64,000 nt of DNA from Solirubrum koreensis (GTDB taxonomy: Bacteria; Bacteroidota; Bacteroidia; Cytophagales; Hymenobacteraceae). Positions 27,387-36,270 of this stretch are shown in pieces; within the stretch, counting starts at the first letter, position 1; each line of letters begins with the position of its first letter. Both the position numbers and the translations under genes were made by a program. A model generated the notes under the pieces. It was not told where the DNA came from and searched no databases. It was given only the letters and a program-made list of their open reading frames with translations. Where the stretch lies: NCBI RefSeq assembly GCF_039541855.1, contig NZ_BAABHA010000015.1:744001-808000 (forward strand), written 5' to 3'.

Positions 27387-29102
27387 TTAGTTTTTCACGA
27401 AACGCTGGTGCACCACTTCGCCACCGTCGGTAACACGCAGGGTGTACAGACCGGGAGCCAGCGTGGACACGTTCAGCATGCCGCTGCCGTCGTAACGCAC
27501 TTGCTTGAGTTCGGCGCCGCGGGCGTCAAACACCTGCACCTGTACGGCGCTTTGGTCGCGGTCGGCGGGCAGTACCAGGTTCAGCACGTCCGACGTGGGG
27601 TTCGGGAACAGCTTGTATTCAGCCAGGGCTGCTTTCTCGGAAGCGGAGGTACGCAGGCCGCCGGTAATGTTGACGGTGTAGTCCTCGGTTTCGCCGTAGG
27701 TGTAGCTGTTGCAGCTGGTGGTGGCCGAGTTGTCGCTCATCACCACGCGCAGGCGGGTGGCACCGCTCTTGGCCGTGGCCGGCACCGTAAACACGCTGCT
27801 TTGGGTGGCGGCAGTAGAGCCTGCGCGGCTGGCTACCAGCTCACCGGCGTCGATGAAGTCGCCGTCCTGGTTGTAGTCGATGTAGATCTTGAAGTACTCG
27901 GTGTAAGCCGTGCTGGCGAAAGCCGCCGAGTAGAAGATGGTCTGCGAGGAGCCGGCAGGCAGCGTGGTGCTCAGGGCCGTGCCGTTGAAGTAGCCGGCAT
28001 CTTTGCCCGAGGCGCGGTTAATCGAACCCAGCTGAACGAGGTCAATCCACTCGTAGGTTACGTTCGTGCCTTTGCTGGCGCAGTAGGTAGGCGTGGTGGG
28101 CGTGGTGCCGCCGGGAGCCGTGCCACCGGTAGAGGTAACCAACGAAGCGCGAGCACCGCCTGCAGCGAACAGCGCGTTCATGCGGCTGCTTTGGCCGGTC
28201 GAGAACATGTACATGCAACGGTCATCGGTGTAGTCCATGTAGTTCATGAACATGTCGCCGCTGCTGGTGTTGCCGCAGGTGCGCTTGGGGAAGCTGGGGC
28301 AGCCGGTGTTGGAGGTTTGCTGGGTGGGGGTATCAGCTACGAAGTCGTTGCCGCAGGAGGCGTCGCCCCAAATGTGGCGCAGGTTCAGCCAGTGGCCCAC
28401 CTCGTGCGTGGCCGTGCGGCCCAGGTTGAAGGGCGCCACGGCCGAGCCGCCTTTGCCGAAGCCCGTGGTCAGGATAACTACACCGTCGGTAGCGGCAGCG
28501 CCGCCGGGGAACTGAGCGTAGCCGAGCACACCGCCCGACAGGTTGCACACCCAAATGTTAAGGTACTGGTTGGTTGGCCACGCATCGGTGCCACCGGTAG
28601 AGGCGCGCTTCATGGCATCGTCGGTGCCCCAGGAGGTGCGGGTGGTGCTCTTACGCGTAATGCCGGTGGTAGCCGTGCCCGTGGGGCTGCGCTTGGCCAG
28701 CACAAACTGCACGTTCACATCGGCGCGCAAGCCCTGGAAAGCCGAAGGAACATTGGCGCCGTCGGCATTCAGGTTGCGGAAGTCCTCGTTGAGAACGGCA
28801 ATCTGCGAATTGATTTGGGCGTCGGAGACGTTTTGGGCCGCCGTATTATAAATCACGTGCACCACTACCGGAATGGTAATCACGGCGCCGGTGCGCTGCT
28901 GATCGGGGTTGGTTTCGAAGGTCCGGGTCTGGGCTTCGATGCCGGCCATGCGCTGGGCCATGGCAGGGTCGGCAGCCAGTTGGGCGGCCAGGTTGTCCAT
29001 GGTGGAGCACTGACGGCCACGCTGGAGCAATTCCTGCGCCTGGGTCGGCGAAACCAGCATGCTCAAGCCCATCAGGGCAATGGCGTAAAGCGTTTTTTTC
29101 AT
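27387..29102 (-). CDS. secreted M43-family zinc metalloprotease with GEVED and T9SS domains
   Basis: Starting at ATG 29102 gives 571 residues with a signal peptide (LYAIALMGLSMLVSPTQAQ). The M43 pappalysin/cytophagalysin domain carries the zinc site HEVGHWLNLRH and a Met-turn MNYMDYTDD. A GEVED-type beta domain (IDYNQDGDFIDAGELVASR ... GETEDYTVNI) follows, then a T9SS type A sorting domain (FPNPTSDVLNLVLP to the end). The protein is exported by T9SS and probably degrades extracellular protein. The neighbouring upstream gene is a paralogue lacking the GEVED domain. Confidence 0.93.
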   Translation of the reverse strand: MKKTLYAIALMGLSMLVSPTQAQELLQRGRQCSTMDNLAAQLAADPAMAQRMAGIEAQTRTFETNPDQQRTGAVITIPVVVHVIYNTAAQNVSDAQINSQIAVLNEDFRNLNADGANVPSAFQGLRADVNVQFVLAKRSPTGTATTGITRKSTTRTSWGTDDAMKRASTGGTDAWPTNQYLNIWVCNLSGGVLGYAQFPGGAAATDGVVILTTGFGKGGSAVAPFNLGRTATHEVGHWLNLRHIWGDASCGNDFVADTPTQQTSNTGCPSFPKRTCGNTSSGDMFMNYMDYTDDRCMYMFSTGQSSRMNALFAAGGARASLVTSTGGTAPGGTTPTTPTYCASKGTNVTYEWIDLVQLGSINRASGKDAGYFNGTALSTTLPAGSSQTIFYSAAFASTAYTEYFKIYIDYNQDGDFIDAGELVASRAGSTAATQSSVFTVPATAKSGATRLRVVMSDNSATTSCNSYTYGETEDYTVNITGGLRTSASEKAALAEYKLFPNPTSDVLNLVLPADRDQSAVQVQVFDARGAELKQVRYDGSGMLNVSTLAPGLYTLRVTDGGEVVHQRFVKN

Positions 29103-29266
29103 GAAAAGGGACGGTGTTGTGGTGGTGGAAAAGGGGATTGAGGCGGACAATTTTAAAAATCCATTTATCAAAACCAATTTTTATTGAAAACTTATCAAAA
29201 AAACCGGCCTGAAATGCGCCCGAACTTCGTTTTTGTAAAGCGGCAAAACGGCATGAAAACCACAGT

Positions 29267-29298
29267 AAAAAAGCCCGGCCGCATCGGCCGGGCTTTTT
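29267..29298 (-). terminator. terminator after the smaller M43 gene
   Basis: AAAAAAGCCCGGCC pairs with GGCCGGGCTTTTT around a 4-5-nt loop. T tracts on both strands make it bidirectional in principle; on the minus strand it ends the 29314-30576 gene. Confidence 0.85.
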
Positions 29299-29313
29299 CT
29301 GATGCCGCAAGAG

Positions 29314-30576
29314 TTACTCCTTGATGAAGCTCTGCTGGGTTACCTGGTCACCGTTTTTGATGGTGAGGCGGTACATGCCCTTGGGCAGGTTGCGTACGTC
29401 GAGCTGGCCGGTGGCGGCGTCGTAACGAGCTCCTTTGAGCTGCAGGCCGTGAATGTCGTACACAGTCACGCTCAATTCAGCTGGCGTAGCTGCACCGTTG
29501 CGCAGGTTCAGCACGTCGGTAGCGGGGTTCGGGTACAGCGAGTAAGCCGGGGCAGCAGCCATGGCCGTGCGGGGCGCAATGCCACCGTTCGAGGTGATGA
29601 GGGAGGCGCGGGCGCCGCCGGTAGTGAACAGCGCATCCATGCGGGCCGACTGACCGTTGGTGAACATGTACATGCAGGCGTCGTAGGTGTAGTCCATGTA
29701 GTTCATGAACATGTCGCCGTCGGGGCCGTTCGAGCAGGTCACTTTCGGGTAGCTGGGGCAGCCGCCGTTAGAGGTTTGCTGAGTGGGGGTGTCGGCTACG
29801 AAGTCGTTGCCGCAGGTAGCATCGCCCCAAATGTGGCGCAGGTTCAGCCAGTGGCCCACTTCGTGCGTGGCTGTACGGCCTTTGTTGTAGTTGCTGGCCG
29901 TACCACCGGGTACCGAGGAGTACAAGCAAACAACGCCGTCGGTAGCGGCGGGGCCACCGGGAAACTGCGCGTAGCCCAGCAGGCCGTTGCCCAGGTTGCA
30001 GAGCCATAGGTTCAGGTACTTATCGGCGGGCCAGGCGTCGCTGCCGCCGCGGCTCGTGTACTTCACAAAATCGTTGCTGCTGAACGAGCGGGTTTTGGTT
30101 TGACGGCGGATTACACCGGTAGTAGCGGCACCCGTGGGGCTGCGCTTAGCCAGTACAAACTGCACGTTGGTAGAGCCGGCCTCGTCGAGGAAGCCCGCTG
30201 GCAGGTTGCTGATGTCGGCGTTGGTTTTGGCGAAGTCCTCGTTCAACACCCGAATCTGGGCATCAATTTGAGCCTGCGACACATTTTGAGCGGCGGTGTT
30301 GTACACCACGTGCACCACCACCGGAATGGTAATGGTTACCCCTGTGCCACGCTGGGCTACCGGCGTGGATTCAAAAGCACGAGTATGGGCCTCAATGTCG
30401 GCCATGCGCTTGGCCCGGGAAGGGTCGGCGGCTATCTGAGCTTCCAACACGTCCATGGCGGCACACTGGCGCTTGGCGGCCGCTTCTTTTTCCAGGAAGC
30501 TGGCGTTGTTCTGAGCGGCGGCAGGTAGCGCAACGGTCAAAAGACCGAGTGCAAGAGCGTAAAAATGTTGCTTCAT
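29314..30576 (-). CDS. secreted M43-family zinc metalloprotease with T9SS domain
   Basis: The 420-residue paralogue of the adjacent gene has a signal peptide (YALALGLLTVALPAAAQ), a propeptide-like segment, and a catalytic domain with identical HEVGHWLNLRH and MNYMDYTYD motifs. Conserved blocks are shared with the neighbour (TIPVVVHVVYNTAAQNVS, GNDFVADTPTQQTSN). It passes directly to a T9SS type A sorting domain (LYPNPATDVLNLRNG) without the GEVED insert. The two genes are in tandem, consistent with duplication and later domain loss or gain. Each has its own terminator, so they are probably transcribed separately. Confidence 0.93.
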   Translation of the reverse strand: MKQHFYALALGLLTVALPAAAQNNASFLEKEAAAKRQCAAMDVLEAQIAADPSRAKRMADIEAHTRAFESTPVAQRGTGVTITIPVVVHVVYNTAAQNVSQAQIDAQIRVLNEDFAKTNADISNLPAGFLDEAGSTNVQFVLAKRSPTGAATTGVIRRQTKTRSFSSNDFVKYTSRGGSDAWPADKYLNLWLCNLGNGLLGYAQFPGGPAATDGVVCLYSSVPGGTASNYNKGRTATHEVGHWLNLRHIWGDATCGNDFVADTPTQQTSNGGCPSYPKVTCSNGPDGDMFMNYMDYTYDACMYMFTNGQSARMDALFTTGGARASLITSNGGIAPRTAMAAAPAYSLYPNPATDVLNLRNGAATPAELSVTVYDIHGLQLKGARYDAATGQLDVRNLPKGMYRLTIKNGDQVTQQSFIKE

Positions 30577-30769
30577 ACAGTGTGAGAAAGGTTTGGTGGT
30601 GGAAAAGAGAGTGAGGGGAACGAGGTTGGTTTGGTAAGATACTGATTTTGCGGCATTATCCCGCGTTTTCCTTGCGGGTTTTGCAACGTTTTCGGCTGTT
30701 ACGTGCAGTAGTTGTAAAAAAGTTGGCCCCTAGAGCAGATATTTTTTTTATTTCTGAAATGGGAAAAAC

Positions 30770-30817
30770 AAAAAGCCCCCGACCTAATTGAAAGCGAATC
30801 AATTAGGCCGGGGGTAC
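30770..30817 (-). terminator. hflX terminator
   Basis: A stem of CCCCCGACCTAATTGA-type arms with one mismatch and a 7-nt loop is followed on the minus strand by CTTTTTGTTTTT, 20 bp after the hflX stop. Confidence 0.9.
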
Positions 30818-30836
30818 GCCAAATAGCGCTATGTTG

Positions 30837-32222
30837 CTATAATTCAGTTGGCTCGCCGTTTGTGGCGTAGTCATTAGGGTCGCCAAAGCCGGCTTGACCG
30901 GGGTACTGTTTGGCGTATAGGTTGCGCACGTGGCGGGTGAGCATGGCGCGCAGCTCGTCGATATTCAGGCGTTCCTGCGCCGAAATGAAAATGACCGGGT
31001 CGTGGAGGCGGGCCATGTAGCTGGCTTCCAGCTGCTCAAGCGTGGGCCGGATCAATACTTCGTCGTCGTGAATCAGGTCTTCGTCGCGGTCGGGCTCTAC
31101 GTTGTGCAAATGGGAGGCCGGGTCCACGTCAGTCTGGTACTGATCGATTTTGTTGAAGACCAGAATAACCGGCTTTTCCGCCGCGCCAATATCCTTTAGC
31201 GTGTCGTTCACCACCTGAATCTGGTCCTCGAACGAGGGGTGCGAAATGTCTACGACGTGCAGCAGCAGATCGGCCTCTCGAATTTCATCGAGCGTGGACT
31301 TGAAGCTTTCAATCAGACGAGTGGGCAGCTTACGGATAAACCCTACGGTATCGGAAAGCAGGAAGGGCATGGTTTCCAGCACCACCTTGCGCACCGTGGA
31401 GTCTACGGTGGCGAAAAGCTTGTTTTCGGCAAACACGTCGGCGCGGCTTAGCAAGTTCATGAGCGTGCTTTTGCCCACGTTGGTGTAACCTACCAGTGCC
31501 ACCCGAATTAGGCCGGTACGCGACTTGCGCTGGGTGGCGCTTTGCTTGTCGAAGTCCTTGAGTTGTTCCTTGAGCAGCGAAATTCGGTCGCGTACCACGC
31601 GGCGGTCAGTTTCAATTTCCCGTTCACCCGGGCCGCGCATCCCCACGCCGCCGCGCTGCTTGTCTAAGTGAGTCCAGAGGCCGGTGAGGCGGGGCAGCAG
31701 GTATTGATACTGGGCCAGTTCCACCTGCGTACGGGCCGTAGCCGACTTGGCGCGCAAGGCAAAAATATCGAGGATGAGCAGCGTGCGGTCGAGGATTTTC
31801 ACCTTCAGCTCCTTTTCCAGGTTGCGCAGCTGCGAAGGCGAGAGGTCGTCGTCGAAAATAACCGTGCTGGCGTCGTTGTGCTCTACCCAAGCTCGGATTT
31901 CCTCCAGCTTGCCCGAGCCCACGTAGGTGCGCAGGTCCGGCTTTTCGAGCTTTTGAATAAAGCGCTTCACGGGCACAGTGCCGGCGGTTTCGGTCAGAAA
32001 CGCCAGCTCATCGAGGTACTCGGTGGTGAGGGCATCGTCCTGGCGTTTGTCGGGCACGGCCACCAGCACGGCGGTTTCCTGCTCGGCGGCGGTATCGTAG
32101 GCGCCGTTACGGGCAGCGCGGTTCAGGATGCGCCCGGCCCGACCTTTAACGCTGTCTACGGCGCCGGGGTGGCGGGTGCTGTTTGTTTGGGGGCGGCCTT
32201 TGGAGGCGGGTTTTTTGGCCAT
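30837..32222 (-). CDS. hflX: ribosome-associated GTPase HflX
   Basis: The 461-residue protein has the HflX N-terminal domain (DELAFLTETAGTVPVKRFIQ, TYVGSGKLEEIRAW), the conserved glycine-rich segment GGVGMRGPGEREIETDRR, and a GTPase domain with G1 GYTNVGKST, G3 DTVGF and G4 NKID. HflX splits stalled or idle ribosomes under stress. The basic, low-complexity first 40 residues are a lineage-specific extension. A single gene with its own terminator. Confidence 0.96.
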   Translation of the reverse strand: MAKKPASKGRPQTNSTRHPGAVDSVKGRAGRILNRAARNGAYDTAAEQETAVLVAVPDKRQDDALTTEYLDELAFLTETAGTVPVKRFIQKLEKPDLRTYVGSGKLEEIRAWVEHNDASTVIFDDDLSPSQLRNLEKELKVKILDRTLLILDIFALRAKSATARTQVELAQYQYLLPRLTGLWTHLDKQRGGVGMRGPGEREIETDRRVVRDRISLLKEQLKDFDKQSATQRKSRTGLIRVALVGYTNVGKSTLMNLLSRADVFAENKLFATVDSTVRKVVLETMPFLLSDTVGFIRKLPTRLIESFKSTLDEIREADLLLHVVDISHPSFEDQIQVVNDTLKDIGAAEKPVILVFNKIDQYQTDVDPASHLHNVEPDRDEDLIHDDEVLIRPTLEQLEASYMARLHDPVIFISAQERLNIDELRAMLTRHVRNLYAKQYPGQAGFGDPNDYATNGEPTEL

Positions 32223-32435
32223 GAGAGAAGGAGAGCTGAAAAATCGGGGGAAGGAGCTTAGCGCAGCAGGCGTTTCAGAAGGCCGCGCCGCCCCAACTTA
32301 CGTAACCCAGCCGTACCCCGATGCCAAAACGGCTTGGGCGACGCCAATAAAGTGGTTGGTAAACGGGGCCGCAGCGGTATCAGCAGGATGCCGGAACGTG
32401 CGCGCCGCCGTCAAATCCATTGGCCGGTAGTGGGT

Positions 32436-32825
32436 TTAGCGCAACGTGAGCGAATACGCCACTACCTCCTGAATCTGCTCGGGCGTGAGTTGGTCTTTAA
32501 ACGACGGCATCTTCCCCAGCCCATTGGTTACGATGTACGTGCGGCCCATTTGGTTGAGGTTGCTCTTGGTCAGGTCGTGGGCGCCGTTTACGCCCAGTTT
32601 GCCGTTTGCACCGTGGCAAATGGCGCAGTTCTGGGTGTAAAGCGCCTTGCCGGGTAATTCCGTGGGTGCGGTTTCGGTAGTTGTAGGGGGTGCGGTTTCG
32701 GAGCCAGCGCTGTTGCAGCCAGCTAGCAAGGTCAGGTAAATGAGCCCTGCCGCAGCAGCAGCGCAGGACAAAAAGGAAGTTCCGTGCCGTCTGCGGTTGC
32801 GCGACGTGGTGGGTGTAATGTTCAT
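32436..32825 (-). CDS. c-type cytochrome lipoprotein
   Basis: The 129-residue protein has a hydrophobic signal ending in a lipobox (LTLLAGCNS), a Thr/Pro/Glu linker, then a single-haem cytochrome c domain. The haem site is CAICH and the distal Met ligand is probably in LGKMPSFKDQLTPEQ. It is anchored to a periplasm-facing membrane and carries electrons. No oxidase or reductase gene is adjacent, so its partner is unknown. Confidence 0.92.
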   Translation of the reverse strand: MNITPTTSRNRRRHGTSFLSCAAAAAGLIYLTLLAGCNSAGSETAPPTTTETAPTELPGKALYTQNCAICHGANGKLGVNGAHDLTKSNLNQMGRTYIVTNGLGKMPSFKDQLTPEQIQEVVAYSLTLR

Positions 32826-33010
32826 GCTTTTGCAAAGGTAGGTAACGGCCCTAGGGCAGGTAATTAAAAACTAGATACGACCTACTTCAACCCCGCAGCT
32901 AAACACGCAGAATGAAGCGGCTCAACAGGCGCTTTCCGCGGAACCGCTTTGCCCAAGCGCATCCGTTATACCTTTGCCGCCCGGCGCTGCTTTACCCGCG
33001 CCGTTTTTTT

Positions 33011-34144
33011 ATGCGCGTTGCTATCGTCATCAATACCAGCTGGAACATCTGGAACTTCCGCCGCAACCTGGTGCGTGCCCTGCAGGGCGCCGGCCACCAA
33101 GTACTGGCCATTGCCCCGCCCGATGCGTATTCCCAGCGGTTGGTAACCGAGTTGGGCTGCGAGTTTGTGCCCGTGGAAATGGAAAACAAAGGCACCAACC
33201 CCGTACAGGATGCCCTGCTGACCAAACGCTTTTACGACGCCTACCGCCGCCACCGGCCCGATGTAGTGCTGCAATACACCATCAAACCCAACATCTACGG
33301 TACGCTGGCCGCTAAACTCGCTGGTGTGCCCAGCGTGAACAACGTGTCGGGCCTGGGTACGGTGTTCATCGTGCAGAATTTTGTAAGCCGCGTGGCCCTG
33401 GCGCTGTACAAGTTCGCGTTCCAGTTTCCGTACCGGGTGTTTTTTCAGAACGACGACGACCGGCAGCTGTTTTTGCAGCACGGCCTCGTGCGCGAAGCCG
33501 TAACCGACCTCGTGCCCGGCTCTGGCATCGACACCGCCACGTACCGCCCGAACCCCGATGCCCCCGTGCGCCACGAGCCGTTTGTGTTCCTCATGATTGC
33601 CCGCGTGCTCTACGAAAAAGGAGTGCAGGAATACTTCGAAGCCGCCAAAGCCGTGCGTGCGCAGGTACCCGGCACGCGCTTTCAATTGCTGGGCGGCATC
33701 GACGAATCGGGTGGGGTGGGCGTGAAGCGCGCCGTGTTCGAGGAGTGGCTGAAGGAAGGCCACGTGGAGTACCTCGGCACCTCCGACGACGTGCCCGGCC
33801 ACATTCACCAGGCCAACAGCGTGGTGCTGCCCTCGTACCGCGAAGGCACCCCCAAAACCCTGCTCGAAGCCGCTGCCTTGGGCAAGCCCCTGGTAACTAC
33901 CGACGTGCCCGGCTGCCGCGAAACCGTGATTGACGGGCAGAACGGCTACCTCTGTCAGGTTCGCTCGGCCGATGACCTGGCGGCCAAGCTATTGCAAGTA
34001 CTGCGCCTGCCCGAAGCAGATTTGCGCCGCATGGGCCAGGCCAGCCGCCAGTTAGCCGTGGAGAAATTCGACGAGCAACTGGTGCTACAAAAATACCTGC
34101 GTACGGTGGAAGAAATTGGCCGTAAGCAGGCAATACGCCGTTAA
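33011..34144 (+). CDS. GT4-family glycosyltransferase
   Basis: The 377-residue protein opens with MRVAIVINTSWNIWNFRRNL, the N-terminal Rossmann fold of WecA-chain/capsule-type transferases. The C-terminal GT-B half holds the E-x7-E motif in SYREGTPKTLLEAAALGKPLV. An upstream in-frame GTG/ATG region to 32912 is not conserved-looking. It stands beside a dTDP-sugar epimerase gene on the same strand, suggesting assembly of a surface polysaccharide containing rhamnose or a related deoxysugar. Donor and acceptor are not determined. Confidence 0.9.
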   Translation: MRVAIVINTSWNIWNFRRNLVRALQGAGHQVLAIAPPDAYSQRLVTELGCEFVPVEMENKGTNPVQDALLTKRFYDAYRRHRPDVVLQYTIKPNIYGTLAAKLAGVPSVNNVSGLGTVFIVQNFVSRVALALYKFAFQFPYRVFFQNDDDRQLFLQHGLVREAVTDLVPGSGIDTATYRPNPDAPVRHEPFVFLMIARVLYEKGVQEYFEAAKAVRAQVPGTRFQLLGGIDESGGVGVKRAVFEEWLKEGHVEYLGTSDDVPGHIHQANSVVLPSYREGTPKTLLEAAALGKPLVTTDVPGCRETVIDGQNGYLCQVRSADDLAAKLLQVLRLPEADLRRMGQASRQLAVEKFDEQLVLQKYLRTVEEIGRKQAIRR

Positions 34145-34208
34145 CGCACTAACTTTTCCGCCGCTTCGCCGTAACGCAGCAGCTCCCTTATCACTCCTTC
34201 CGTCCCCG

Positions 34209-34754
34209 ATGAATATCAAGCAACATGCCCTGGCCGGCGTGGTCGAGATGATTCCCCGCGTGTTTACTGATGCCCGCGGCGCTTTTTTTGAGTCATTTAA
34301 TGCCCAGCGCTTCGCCGAACTCACTGGCATTGAAGAAAACTGGGTGCAGGACAACCATTCGATTTCGACCAAAGGCGTGCTGCGGGGACTGCACTTCCAG
34401 CTTCCTCCCCACGCGCAGGCCAAGCTGGTGCGCGTTGCCTTCGGCCGCTCCCTCGACGTGGTGGTGGACATTCGCCGCGACTCGCCCACCTACGGGCAGC
34501 ACGTGAAGGTGATGCTCGATGCCGAAAACTACAACATGCTTTATGTGCCTCGTGGCTTCGCTCACGGCTTTCTAGCCCTCGAAGACAACAACGTGTTTCT
34601 CTACAAGTGCACCGACTACTACCATCCCGAGTCGGAAGGCGGGCTGTGCTGGAACGACCCGGCGCTAAACATCGACTGGGGTGTGGAAAACCCGAACGTG
34701 TCGCCGAAAGACGCCGTGCTGCCCCGGCTGGCCGATTTCAATTCTCCGTTTTAG
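34209..34754 (+). CDS. rfbC: dTDP-4-dehydrorhamnose 3,5-epimerase
   Basis: The 181-residue cupin enzyme epimerises C3 and C5 of dTDP-4-keto-6-deoxyglucose in dTDP-L-rhamnose synthesis. The catalytic His lies in GVLRGLHFQ and the catalytic Tyr in the YKCTDYYHPESEGG block. Other family motifs are DARGAFFESF, VQDNHSIS and VPRGFAHGFLALED. ATG at 34209 matches the family start. The other rfb genes are not in this window. Confidence 0.97.
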   Translation: MNIKQHALAGVVEMIPRVFTDARGAFFESFNAQRFAELTGIEENWVQDNHSISTKGVLRGLHFQLPPHAQAKLVRVAFGRSLDVVVDIRRDSPTYGQHVKVMLDAENYNMLYVPRGFAHGFLALEDNNVFLYKCTDYYHPESEGGLCWNDPALNIDWGVENPNVSPKDAVLPRLADFNSPF

Positions 34755-34769
34755 GCAGGCAGATAACTC

Positions 34770-34833
34770 AAAAACAGCCCGGGAAAGTGGTGACGGCAAA
34801 ACCGCACTTCACCACTTTCCCGGGCTGTTTTTC
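34770..34833. terminator. bidirectional terminator between rfbC and murF
   Basis: A 23-bp perfect stem (AAAACAGCCCGGGAAAGTGG onward) with an 18-nt loop and flanking A/T tracts lies between convergent genes. Confidence 0.9.
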
Positions 34834-34836
34834 TTG

Positions 34837-36138
34837 TTACAGCAGCTGCATAAGGGTTTCCAAGCCCATGCCGCGGGAGCCTTTCACCAGCACCTGCTGA
34901 TTTTGCAAGGGGTGCGCTTGGAGCCACGCGGCCGCCTCGTCTTTGGTGATGAAGTGCTGAAAGCCCGGTTGCACGGCGCGCTGCATTTCCGGGCCAATGA
35001 GCACCACGGTACCGAAACCCTGTTCCGCTATCAACTCGCCCAGGGCTTGGTGTTCGGCGGCGCTTTCCTCGCCTAGCTCAAACATATCGGCCAGCAGCAC
35101 GGCTTTGCGGGCGTTGTCGCCGGGGCGGGCTGCTAAGCTGGTAACGGCCGCCGCCATCGACGACGGATTCGCATTGTAAGCATCCAGAATAACTTCGTTG
35201 CGGGACGTGCGCACCAGCTGCGAACGGTTGTTGGTGGGGTCGTAGCCGGCCAGGCCAGCGGCAATATCGGCCGTGGGTACCCCAAAGTGGGCGCCCACGG
35301 CGGCGGCGGCGGCCAGGTTCGGGAAATTGTACGCCCCGGTTATGCGGGCCTCCACCTGGGTACCGTCGAAGAGTTGCAGGCTGACGTGGGGGTCGGCGGC
35401 CAGCAGTGCCGCCGGGTAGGTATCGGTGGGGTTGGGGTAGCTCACGCGCTGGGCTACCGCCTCGGCAATGCCCGGAATGCGCGCGTCGGCGGTGTTTACG
35501 AAGGCCGTACCACCGCTGGCAGCCAGGTAGCGGAACATTTCGCCCTTGCCCTTGGCCACGCCCTCGGCGCCCCCAAACCCTTCCAGGTGCGCTTTGCCAA
35601 TGTTGGTAATCAGGCCGTGCGAGGGCTCGGCCAGGCCGCAGAGGAAGGCAATTTCGCCCTGGTGGTTGGCGCCCATTTCCACCACCGCTATATCGTGCTG
35701 GGCGGCATCAATGGAGAGCAGGGTGAGCGGCACGCCGATGTGGTTGTTGAGGTTGCCACGGGTGTATTGCACGCGGAAGCGGCGGCTGAGTACGGCGTAT
35801 ACCAGCTCTTTGGTGGTGGTTTTGCCATTCGAGCCGGTTATGGCTACTACCGGCATCGTTAGCTGCCGTCGGTGGTGCAGCGCCAGCTGCTGCAGGGCCT
35901 CCAGGGTATCGGGCACCAGCACGTAGCGGGCGGGGTCTAGGGCGGCCACGGCGGCATCGTCTACCACGGCGTAGCGGGCGCCCTGGGCCAGGGCCTGCGG
36001 AGCAAAGGTGGCGCCGCGGAACGACGGACCGTTGAGGGCAAAAAAGAGGGTATTCGACTGCGGTTGGCGCGAATCGGTGCTTGCAGCACTGCACTGCCGG
36101 AACCGGGCGTAGAGGTCAGAGTAATCGGGTAGCGACAT
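34837..36138 (-). CDS. murF: UDP-MurNAc-tripeptide-D-Ala-D-Ala ligase MurF
   Basis: The 433-residue ATP-dependent ligase adds D-Ala-D-Ala to the peptidoglycan precursor in the cytosol. The N domain contains STDSRQPQSNTLFFAL, the ATP loop is ITGSNGKTTTKE, and central-domain motifs VVEMGANHQGEIAFL and NIGKAHLEGFGG are present, as is DAYNANPSSMAAA in the C-terminal domain. ATG at 36138 (MSLPDYSDLY) is preferred to the upstream start at 36204. It is not inside a dcw cluster here. Confidence 0.96.
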   Translation of the reverse strand: MSLPDYSDLYARFRQCSAASTDSRQPQSNTLFFALNGPSFRGATFAPQALAQGARYAVVDDAAVAALDPARYVLVPDTLEALQQLALHHRRQLTMPVVAITGSNGKTTTKELVYAVLSRRFRVQYTRGNLNNHIGVPLTLLSIDAAQHDIAVVEMGANHQGEIAFLCGLAEPSHGLITNIGKAHLEGFGGAEGVAKGKGEMFRYLAASGGTAFVNTADARIPGIAEAVAQRVSYPNPTDTYPAALLAADPHVSLQLFDGTQVEARITGAYNFPNLAAAAAVGAHFGVPTADIAAGLAGYDPTNNRSQLVRTSRNEVILDAYNANPSSMAAAVTSLAARPGDNARKAVLLADMFELGEESAAEHQALGELIAEQGFGTVVLIGPEMQRAVQPGFQHFITKDEAAAWLQAHPLQNQQVLVKGSRGMGLETLMQLL

Positions 36139-36270
36139 ACCGGCGCGTTTGGCGTAACTTGGAATGCAAATCCGGCGGCGGGTTTGGGCCGAACCGCGGC
36201 GCAAATTCGGGGTTTTTCAGTCGCCACAAAACCGCCGCGTATTGTTATCCACCCACCACCTGTTTGCTTC

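Noticed and set aside
27345..29141. 598-residue plus-strand open frame
   Set aside because: Antisense to the M43 protease with full zinc and sorting motifs.
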